DNA from: Desulfobacteraceae bacterium
GTDB taxonomy: Bacteria > Desulfobacterota > Desulfobacteria > Desulfobacterales > Desulfosarcinaceae
DNA length: 16,463 nucleotides
Assembly: GCA_027025615.1 (NCBI GenBank)
Contig: JALVQM010000176.1
Span: 1-16,463, forward strand
Reading direction: 5' to 3'
The notes under the pieces: generated by a model
What the model was told of the DNA's origin: nothing
Database searches by the model: none
Seen by the model: only the letters and a program-made list of their open reading frames with translations
Made by a program: the position numbers and the translations under genes
In this document: one piece after another, positions 1-6,351 of the stretch
Layout of the letters: the number at the start of each line of letters is the position of its first letter
Numbering within the stretch: position 1 is the first letter of the stretch

Positions 1-412
1 GTGCGGTTTGCTGGCAGGTTTTTCATATTCACTGTATTATATTTTAGGCAAACATTTTTCCTCGCGTTACAGCTCAGCCACCCTGTTTTCTTACATATTG
101 CCTTTGGGGGCAGCCGGACTTCTGCCCTGGGTTGAATTCGGCCATAAAACACCGGTAGCATGGCTTTGCATGTTATCTTTATCGTTTCTTTCCACCTATG
201 GAGCCTATTTTTGCTATTATGCAGCTCTTAATTATCTAGAACCAACAAGGGCTGCAATCACAGCCACTCTGGAGCCTGTTATAGCTTCCATAGTAGCCTA
301 TTTTTGGTGGCAGGAATATTTCAGTCCTTTAGGATATCTTGGCAGTGCCTTGATTCTGGGCGGTGTGTTCATAGTTATTCTGCAAGGCAATCAAAAAATC
401 ACTGCTTCTTAA
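1..412 (+). CDS. EamA/DMT-family transporter, C-terminal part (5' end outside window)
   Basis: The reading frame is open from the first full codon (base 2) to a TAA at 410-412, so the gene begins upstream of the window; the TTG at base 8 is an internal Leu codon. About 136 residues are visible. They contain four to five hydrophobic helices and end with the helix pattern typical of the second EamA repeat: an EPTRAAITATLEPVIAS-like loop and helix, then FWWQEY and a closing GSALILGGVFIVIL helix. Family members are inner-membrane drug/metabolite exporters, usually about 290-300 residues with ten helices; the substrate cannot be told from this half. The gene ends 12 bp before the converging gene at 425-1000, with no obvious terminator hairpin between them. 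Confidence 0.85.
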   Translation, partial: CGLLAGFSYSLYYILGKHFSSRYSSATLFSYILPLGAAGLLPWVEFGHKTPVAWLCMLSLSFLSTYGAYFCYYAALNYLEPTRAAITATLEPVIASIVAYFWWQEYFSPLGYLGSALILGGVFIVILQGNQKITAS

Positions 413-424
413 AAGGCTGGATTT

Positions 425-1000
425 CTAAATCACGGTACCCCCCATGCGGGTATAGAAAGTCTTTACCCCCTGGCCTCTCCATATACCCTTACCCGATACG
501 GTGGCATACCCTTCTTCACCCAAATGGCGGGCTATGTTGGTCCAACTCTCTCCTGACTGGCGCATTTGATTAATAATATTAAAAATAGCTTTACGCTCCT
601 CATCAGTCATTCGTCCACTCTGGTTGCCCACCGGTTTTTCAACGTTTGATTTCTTTTCCGACTTTGCCAGTTCATCAGTTCGAGTGTCAATTCTGTCATG
701 TGCACCCATCCATTGCTGTAAACCCCTGGCTATGGATTCCAGTGCAATCGCCTTGCGAACCTCCGCTTTGGCTGTATCTTCATAAGCCTCTGCCATTTTT
801 TTCTGGGTCTGGGCTATACCTTCTAAAATAACCTTGATAGCATCAAGCCTTTCAACTGCTTCCCTGGCATCATGATCATTCTTGCGCCGATGGTCCATGG
901 GAGACCTGCGTTTACCCTTGTATTGCTCATTGTAAACAGAACGGTTACGGTCTTGCTGTTTAAGTTTTCCACTTCGCAGATTGTGCAAAAAGTCATCCAT
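425..1000 (-). CDS. Hypothetical protein with coiled coil and recombinase-like C-terminal DNA-binding segment
   Basis: 191 residues. The start is supported by AAGGAG about 8 nt upstream of the ATG. Residues 1-45 are very basic and polar (many K, R, Q, N). Residues 45-98 are heptad-rich and Ala/Glu-rich, likely a coiled coil. Residues 100-130 look like a charged linker. Residues 131-187 resemble the helical segment found after the catalytic domain of large serine recombinases: MTDEERKAIFNIINQMRQ, then SWTNIARHL, then a G-Y-A-T-x-S-G-K-G-x-W-x-G-x-x-V turn and a short helix. There is no catalytic recombinase domain, so DNA binding is an inference. I recognise no named family. It is transcribed alone and converges on the transporter. 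Confidence 0.7.
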   Translation of the reverse strand: MDDFLHNLRSGKLKQQDRNRSVYNEQYKGKRRSPMDHRRKNDHDAREAVERLDAIKVILEGIAQTQKKMAEAYEDTAKAEVRKAIALESIARGLQQWMGAHDRIDTRTDELAKSEKKSNVEKPVGNQSGRMTDEERKAIFNIINQMRQSGESWTNIARHLGEEGYATVSGKGIWRGQGVKTFYTRMGGTVI

Positions 1001-1042
1001 TCAATATATCTCCTTTGGGCGTATATCACGCCAAATAATTAA

Positions 1043-1309
1043 TTTGCCGCAGCAGGCAGTTCAAATACACAGTCAGTAGAAAATCATTTCCCATGGGCTT
1101 ATCGGCTGGTATGCACGACCAGAGATGCAGCTATCTCTTATCAGGATATTTTAAGGCGGTATAAGCTACCGTTGTATCGCTTCATTAAAAATATCGTCCA
1201 CCAGAAATTAAACTTTAGCAGTGGTGTTAAAAAACAGAGGGGCCCAAAATTTTGTACAATCAAAATTGAATTAACCGGGTCAATTACCTTCTTTGTATTA
1301 TATCCTTAA
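1043..1309 (+). pseudogene. Start-less open frame resembling a decayed DDE (IS4-like) transposase
   Basis: The frame is open for 88 codons between two stops but has no plausible start or ribosome site. Its middle reads YRLVCTTRDAAISYQDILRR, then YKLPLYRFIKNIVHQKL. This is reminiscent of the IS4-group stretch LV-x-T-D-x-x-x-S-x-x-x-I-L-x-x-Y-x-x-R-W-x-I-E-x-F-F-x-x-x-K, which holds the last catalytic Glu. Here the R-W-x-I-E part is not preserved. No terminal inverted repeats or target duplication were found around it. I read it as a possible transposase fossil, weakly supported, and it could be a chance frame. Confidence 0.3.
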
Positions 1310-1850
1310 ACTTTTACCAGCTTACGAGCTGATCCTTCCAACACCAGTGATGATCCTTTTGAAGAAACCGGGTTTACTTTATGAAAGAATTAAATATCAT
1401 TTTGGCAAGTTCCAGCCAACAAGCAGAAGTACGTATCACCACCCGTTTAGGCTTATTCGATAGGCCAAATTAGATAACAGGCTTCAATTAATCATTTTTT
1501 CAGTAAACGTCAACATCTAAACATAAAAAAAGTAAAAAACCATAAATATTTTAACCAAAGCGAAATAATGACCCCCTATCTGAAAAGGTAAAATTCAGAA
1601 TGTTTAAATAAATTTTATCATCACCATAATTATCTCTTCAAAAAACCTCAAAAAATATACCAGCCGTTATGATAGATTGTAATACGGAAGAGACAACCGC
1701 TTAAAAACAGGTTAACAACATAAAATTGCCATAGAATCAGGCAGAAGTGTTGTGGCATCAAGCCGACTCAATTATCCGGGACCGGCGGCCGGCGTAAAAC
1801 TTTTGCGGCAGAGCGGATTCAAATATTTATCGCTAACTTCATGGAACCAG
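1310..1850. other. Gene-poor, AT-rich stretch with only short open frames
   Basis: No convincing gene was found. Two short plus-strand frames were noticed. One is 30 codons from an ATG at 1381 (begins MKELNIILASSSQQ) without a good ribosome site. The other, ending at 1859, reads SRLNYPGPAAGVKLLRQSGF near its end and overlaps the lysA 3' end on the opposite strand. Both could be gene fossils or chance. The stretch 1500-1700 is very AT-rich. No terminator hairpin with a U-run was found downstream of lysA. Confidence 0.5.
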
Positions 1851-3116
1851 TCAGGATGACATATCAAGTATCGACGGCTCAAAATCCAGAGTACTGAAAT
1901 AATCTTTAATTGTCTCGGCTCTTCTTATCAGTTCCACCTTGCCGTCCTGTCTTAAAAGCAATTCCTTTGGTCTCAATTTGCCGTTGTAATTAAAACCCAT
2001 GGCATGGCCATGGGCCCCTGTGTCATGGATACACAGGATATCACCGTCTTTTATCGGCGGCAATGGGCGTTGAACGGCAAACTTGTCATTATTTTCGCAA
2101 AGTGACCCGACTACATCAACAGTCTCTGTTTCAGAAGCTGATTCTTTACCCAACACCTCTATATGATGGTAGGCGTTGTAAAGAGCGGGTCTCATAAGGG
2201 CCGACATGCAGGCATCAACCCCTATATGGGTCCTGTATATATCTTTGCGGTTAATGGCTTTGACCACAAGAATACCATGGGGGCCGGTCATATATCGACC
2301 GCTTTCCATGAAAAGCTTGGGCATATAGCCATGCCTTTTACTGAATTGCCTTAAAAGCCTTGTTATTTCCTGCCCCATGGCTTGCAAGTCAAAAGGTGGA
2401 TCTTCCGGTCGATAAGGAATTCCCAATCCACCGCCGATATTGATAAATTCAAACACAATGTTGAGTTCTTTGTTAATCCACTCAATGACCTCCAGCAACA
2501 TTGCAGCGGTTTTCACCATGTAACGATAGTCCAGTTCGTTGGAAGCAAGCATGGTGTGAATTCCGAATCTCTTTGCCCCACGCTCCATGGCCATTTTATA
2601 AGCCTCGATTATCTGCTCATGGGCCACACCATATTTTGACTCTACAGGATTGCCAATTATACTGTTACCGCCACGCCTGGACCCCGGGTTGTACCTGAAA
2701 CATATCAATTCCGGCATTCGAGGTACTTTGGGCACAAGTGATATGTCGTCAAGATTGAGGATGCTCCCGCCGTCTGACTCAGCCGCAATGAATTCTTCAT
2801 GACTGGTATTGTTAGAAGTAAACATCAAGTCTTTATCCCTTGCGCCAGTCATGCGACTAAGCACGAGTTCAGAGATAGAGCTGCAATCGAAACCAAAACC
2901 CATATCGGCCATTATTTCCAGAATTCGCGGATTAGGCAGAGCTTTGACGGCAAAATACTCCCGGAAACCTTGCAATTCGGCAAACGTCTCTTTGAACCTT
3001 CGGCCGGTTTGTCTTATCCCAATTTCATCATAAATATGAAAAGGTGTCCCGTAATGTTCAACGATCCTGGGCAGTAGCGGGTATAATCTGGTTTTAAAAT
3101 CCTGACTCATGGGCAT
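1851..3116 (-). CDS. lysA: Diaminopimelate decarboxylase
   Basis: 421 residues, the usual length for this PLP-dependent alanine-racemase-fold decarboxylase, which converts meso-diaminopimelate to lysine in the cytoplasm. Visible motifs in order are: the Schiff-base lysine K58 in EYFAVKALPNP, H187 in FGIHTM, the phosphate-binding INIGGGLG (226-232), ESGRY (271-275), the active-site cysteine C340 in GSLCENND, and the C-terminal FNYN (375-378). The family usually reads CES-x-D and GAY where this protein reads CENND and GAH, so it belongs to a divergent branch; another decarboxylase of the same fold is possible. dapL immediately upstream makes lysA by far the best call. An AGGAGAG site (3122-3128) lies 5 nt before the first ATG and overlaps the dapL stop, pointing to translational coupling. 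Confidence 0.93.
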   Translation of the reverse strand: MPMSQDFKTRLYPLLPRIVEHYGTPFHIYDEIGIRQTGRRFKETFAELQGFREYFAVKALPNPRILEIMADMGFGFDCSSISELVLSRMTGARDKDLMFTSNNTSHEEFIAAESDGGSILNLDDISLVPKVPRMPELICFRYNPGSRRGGNSIIGNPVESKYGVAHEQIIEAYKMAMERGAKRFGIHTMLASNELDYRYMVKTAAMLLEVIEWINKELNIVFEFINIGGGLGIPYRPEDPPFDLQAMGQEITRLLRQFSKRHGYMPKLFMESGRYMTGPHGILVVKAINRKDIYRTHIGVDACMSALMRPALYNAYHHIEVLGKESASETETVDVVGSLCENNDKFAVQRPLPPIKDGDILCIHDTGAHGHAMGFNYNGKLRPKELLLRQDGKVELIRRAETIKDYFSTLDFEPSILDMSS

Positions 3117-3126
3117 GTGAACTCTC

Positions 3127-4350
3127 CTAGCTTAATGCATCCTTGATACGCTGCATGGCCTGCTTGACATTATTAACGCTGTTAAAGGCGCTCAAACGGA
3201 CATAGCCTTGACCACAAAGTCCAAACCCCACCCCTGGAGTGCATACAACCCCGGCTTTGTTCAGAAGCCGGTCAAAAAATTCCCAGGAATCTGTTTTACA
3301 ATCTACCCAGACGTAAGGTGCATTGCTTCCACCGAAGCAGGTGTATCCAAGCTCTTCCATGGCCTGGCGGATATAGCGTGCATTTGAAAGATAGCCTTCC
3401 ACCAGTTGCCGCGTCTGGGCTTTGCCCTCGTCACTGTAGACAGCTTCAGCCGCCCTTTGGACCGGGTATGAGACACTATTGAACTTTGTAGTATGGCGCC
3501 GGTTCCACAACTTGTGCACTGGGATTGAGTTTCCATCTGGGGTGTAGGCCATGCAATTTTTAGGAACCACTGTGTATGCGCATCTTGTACCGGTAAAACC
3601 GGCCAGCTTGGAAAAGGAACGCATTTCTATGGCCACCTGCTTTGCACCTTTGACTTCAAATATTGAATGAGGCAGGTTGTCGTCAGTGATATACGCTTCA
3701 TAGGCTGCATCAAACAAAATTAAAGCTTTATTTTCAATGGCGTAATCAACCCATTTTTGGAGGCCCTTTCTGTCTATGACAGAACCGGTAGGGTTGTTGG
3801 GGAAACACAGATAAATCAGATCGACGGGTTTTTCAGGCAGTTCAGCTACAAACCCATTCTGCCGATTTCCTTCAAGGTATACCAGACCCTCGTAACGTCC
3901 ATTGATAAAAGCACCGGTTCTTCCCGCCATCACGTTGGTATCTACATAGACCGGATAGACCGGGTCTGGCACTGCCACCTTGATATCGACTGCAAAAATT
4001 TCTTGCAGGTTACCGCTATCGCATTTAGCGCCATCGCTTACAAAAATCTCATCGGGCTCTATGTCCATGCCCCGGTCATTGAAATCATGCCGGGCAATCT
4101 TCTGTCTCAGGAAAGGATATCCCTGCTCCGGTCCGTATCCCCTGAACGTGCTGTCCGATGCCATTTCGTCTACTGCCTTATGAAAGGCCTTTATACAGGC
4201 TGGAGGCAAAGCCCGCGTCACATCCCCGATGCCCATCTTTATCAAGGAGCGTTCCGGATTTTGCTGGACAAATTTCTCAACTCTTCGGGCAATATCAGAA
4301 AAAAGATAGCTTTCCTGAAGTTTAAGATAATGTTCATTGATCCTGATCAT
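3127..4350 (-). CDS. dapL: L,L-diaminopimelate aminotransferase
   Basis: This PLP aminotransferase turns tetrahydrodipicolinate into L,L-diaminopimelate in one step, bypassing the succinylase/acetylase branch. The start was set at the ATG at 4350 (407 residues, MIRINEHYLKL), because GGGAGG lies 4 nt upstream and the family begins with NEH-x-LKL; an upstream in-frame TTG (4362) is less likely. Visible motifs are IKMGIGDVTR near the start, GYGPEQGYPFLR (substrate and PLP contacts), FPNNPTG, FDAAYEAY, and the PLP lysine K248 in RSFSKLAGFTGTR. The canonical DapL loop after FVSDGAK is present. It lies 55-70 bp downstream of the Lrp gene and 10 bp upstream of lysA, so all three are probably one transcript. 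Confidence 0.95.
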   Translation of the reverse strand: MIRINEHYLKLQESYLFSDIARRVEKFVQQNPERSLIKMGIGDVTRALPPACIKAFHKAVDEMASDSTFRGYGPEQGYPFLRQKIARHDFNDRGMDIEPDEIFVSDGAKCDSGNLQEIFAVDIKVAVPDPVYPVYVDTNVMAGRTGAFINGRYEGLVYLEGNRQNGFVAELPEKPVDLIYLCFPNNPTGSVIDRKGLQKWVDYAIENKALILFDAAYEAYITDDNLPHSIFEVKGAKQVAIEMRSFSKLAGFTGTRCAYTVVPKNCMAYTPDGNSIPVHKLWNRRHTTKFNSVSYPVQRAAEAVYSDEGKAQTRQLVEGYLSNARYIRQAMEELGYTCFGGSNAPYVWVDCKTDSWEFFDRLLNKAGVVCTPGVGFGLCGQGYVRLSAFNSVNNVKQAMQRIKDALS

Positions 4351-4417
4351 GGGGCCTCCCAATTGTTGTTTTCTTTAACTTGTCTGAAAATTGAAAATAA
4401 AATTGAATACCTCCAGT

Positions 4418-4879
4418 TCAGCTTTCAATTTCAAGCGGTATCCTGGCGGTTTCCTTAAATGTTTCCATCACGATCATTGTCCGGGTACCGGTAACCCTGG
4501 GCAGCTTGCCGATCACATTTTCAAGCAGCCTTCCAAGTCCTGCTGTTTCCGATACCCTGATCTTCACAAGGAATCCATCCTTGCCGGCAATATAATGGAC
4601 TTCCTGAACTTCTTCTATATCCGCCAGTTGTTCACCAAGGGCATGATGCCCTCCCGGGCCTGAAGTTTCCACCAGAATAAAGGCCACCAGACTCCGCTTG
4701 AATCGTTCCGGGTTAAGGCGGACTTCATATCCATCTATAAAACCCTGTTTTTCAAGTTTCCGGATCCGCTCCAGGACAGCAGATGGAGCCATGCCCACCT
4801 GACGAGCCACTTCAACATTTGGAATGCGGGCTTTTTCCTGGAGAATCTTCAGTATTTTTAAACTTATTTCGTCAATCAT
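4418..4879 (-). CDS. Lrp/AsnC-family transcriptional regulator upstream of dapL-lysA
   Basis: 153 residues with the standard two-part layout. Residues 1-60 form an N-terminal winged helix-turn-helix (IDEISLKILKILQ, then NVEVARQVGMAPSAVLERIR). Residues 65-145 form an alpha/beta ligand-binding (RAM) domain with GKDGFLVKIRV and a closing beta strand TRTMIVMETFKET. Such regulators sense amino acids and bind DNA as dimers or octamers. Same-strand placement just before dapL-lysA suggests that lysine or diaminopimelate is the effector and these genes the target; that is inference. The ribosome site is weak (AAAAGAAA). Codon use is like its neighbours. Confidence 0.92.
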   Translation of the reverse strand: MIDEISLKILKILQEKARIPNVEVARQVGMAPSAVLERIRKLEKQGFIDGYEVRLNPERFKRSLVAFILVETSGPGGHHALGEQLADIEEVQEVHYIAGKDGFLVKIRVSETAGLGRLLENVIGKLPRVTGTRTMIVMETFKETARIPLEIES

Positions 4880-4903
4880 TTTCTTTTATTCTGTTTTTTT
4901 AGT

Positions 4904-4932
4904 TAATTATTTTGAAGATGCAATTATGTCAA
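4904..4932 (-). promoter_or_regulatory. Candidate sigma-70 promoter for the lrp-dapL-lysA unit
   Basis: On the minus strand a perfect TTGACA (-35, at 4932-4927) is followed after 15 nt by AATAAT (4911-4906), or after 17 nt by TAATTA (4909-4904). It ends about 25 nt before the ATG of the Lrp gene. The -35 is ideal, but neither -10 has both ideal spacing and ideal bases. Confidence 0.4.
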
Positions 4933-4993
4933 GAATTATATTCGTTGTCATATGTTGTTTTTTGCCTTCACCACCTGCTGACGATCATGCTAA

Positions 4994-5152
4994 TATTTAT
5001 TTTCAGCGGTTGCACAAGACAAAGATGCCTTTGTAAAATCCGGGAATGTACGCCGCAGGCAACTGGCTAAACCTTGCTTCCGTTCTCTTATCGAGTCACG
5101 GATCATTGCTAGCTTTGGGACTTTTTATGAATTCATAAAAGAGACCGCTTAA
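4994..5152 (+). other. Unassigned short open frame in the lrp / membrane-protein gap
   Basis: This divergent gap holds no clear gene. A 52-codon plus-strand frame without ATG reads protein-like (VAQDKDAFVKSGN, then RSLIESRIIASFGTFYEFIK) and stops at 5150-5152. It may be the tail of a lost gene or chance. An 18-bp perfect palindrome (5123-5140) lies inside it. Confidence 0.25.
5123..5140. repeat. 18-bp perfect palindrome upstream of the membrane-protein gene
   Basis: TTTTATGAATTCATAAAA is a perfect inverted repeat with no spacer, 71 bp before the start codon at 5212. It could be a dimeric repressor site. It has no GC-rich stem and no U-run outside the symmetry, so a terminator is less likely. 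Confidence 0.5.
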
Positions 5153-5211
5153 AAAGCTGTTGAAGACACTTCAATAACCGCTTTTAACAACCGCCGAAAG
5201 GGGTTTGCTTT

Positions 5212-6330
5212 ATGATCGCCTATTACATAGCTCTGACCGGCGCATTGTTAATCCTCCTAGTACTGCCCACGGCCGGCGCCCTTTTTGCAGGGCATAGCCT
5301 GGCTGAATATCTTGATTTGCCGCCGATTCCAATCAAAATTTCCCATGCTTCGTTTTCCTGGACAGTATTTTGGTTTATGGCAGGCATCGAATTGCTGGCC
5401 GTGTTCCTGATTATCTACTGCTTGGTACATAATCGTCATTTTTCCAAAAAACACTTCCTGAAAAGCAGTCACTTCCCATGGTGGGGCTGGCTGGGCCTTT
5501 TTTTGATGGCATCAGGCTGGTGGCTTGCCTGGTGCCGGTATCCATGGTTCAGCGCCGTTCAGCGCCATACCTTCTGCCTGCCATGGGCAGGATATATTCT
5601 TTTTGTCAATGCATGGTGTCAAAAGCGAAGTTCGTTGTCTTGGTTTACCCTGTGTCCCAAACGTTTCGGGGTTCTTTTTCTTGTCAGCACGGTTTTCTGG
5701 TGGTTTTTCGAGTTTATGAATCGTTTTGTAAGCAATTGGTACTACCAGGGAGTCGAAGTATTTTCTCCCATAGAATACCTGATTTTCGCATCCCTGGCTT
5801 TCGCAACGGTTCTGCCTGCTGTCATCAGTACCTGCCTGCTCTTGATATCGTTTCCTGTTTTTGGCTTGTCTGCCAATAACTGCCTGAAGGTCAATTTCCC
5901 GAAAGGTCGTTTCCCGGCCATTATTGTGCTGGTCTTGGCAGCCATCGTCCTTTGGTTTCTGGGTATTTTCCCGGATCAACTTTTTGCTTTTGTCTGGATC
6001 GCACCGCTGGTATTGATCTGCGGCATTCAGGCGCTTTTCGGCCAGGCTACGGTTTTCAGCCCTCTTGCCACAGGCGACTGGAGATCGTTGGTCGTTCCGG
6101 CAATCGCAGCGATAATTTGCGGATTTTTCTGGGAAATGTGGAACTATCACAGCTTGGCACAATGGCGTTACAGTATCGCCTATGTGGATCGTTGGCATAT
6201 TTTTGCAATGCCGATTCTGGGATATGGTGGCTACCTGCCATTTGGCATAGAATGCTGGGCCATTGCCCGGATGATTCTCGGACGCCATGGCAACCTTGAT
6301 ACCCTGGCCGGAATCATTTTTTCTCATTAA
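5212..6330 (+). CDS. Polytopic inner-membrane protein of unknown function, internally duplicated
   Basis: 372 residues with about ten predicted membrane helices (near 3-27, 48-72, 89-108, 118-135, 151-172, 186-214, 234-252, 257-276, 291-310 and 330-352). It is very rich in Trp, Phe and Tyr. The ATG is preceded by AAAGGGG at about 9 nt. Two segments match each other: FFEFMN-x5-WYY...LPA (165-203) and FFWEMWN-x6-WRY...LPF (305-344). Each has E-x2-N at the end of a helix and an LP 35 residues after the Glu. Membrane-embedded Glu, Asn and His (E167, N170, E308, N311, H313, E347) suggest a binding or catalytic site, as in membrane enzymes or transporters. I recognise no named family. It is transcribed alone, diverges from the Lrp unit and converges on the flavoenzyme gene. 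Confidence 0.85.
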   Translation: MIAYYIALTGALLILLVLPTAGALFAGHSLAEYLDLPPIPIKISHASFSWTVFWFMAGIELLAVFLIIYCLVHNRHFSKKHFLKSSHFPWWGWLGLFLMASGWWLAWCRYPWFSAVQRHTFCLPWAGYILFVNAWCQKRSSLSWFTLCPKRFGVLFLVSTVFWWFFEFMNRFVSNWYYQGVEVFSPIEYLIFASLAFATVLPAVISTCLLLISFPVFGLSANNCLKVNFPKGRFPAIIVLVLAAIVLWFLGIFPDQLFAFVWIAPLVLICGIQALFGQATVFSPLATGDWRSLVVPAIAAIICGFFWEMWNYHSLAQWRYSIAYVDRWHIFAMPILGYGGYLPFGIECWAIARMILGRHGNLDTLAGIIFSH

Positions 6331-6351
6331 AATACCGCCTGACCCGCCCCA

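Noticed and set aside
1685..1710. GAGACAACCGCTTAAAAA near 1688 resembles GAGACCGCTTAAAAA near 5141
   Set aside because: Short similarity with an indel, different surroundings, no further copies seen; likely chance.
5512..6327. Long minus-strand frame (271 codons) opposite the membrane-protein gene
   Set aside because: Mirror of a real gene: very rich in charged, Gln and Asn residues, no start context, no motif.
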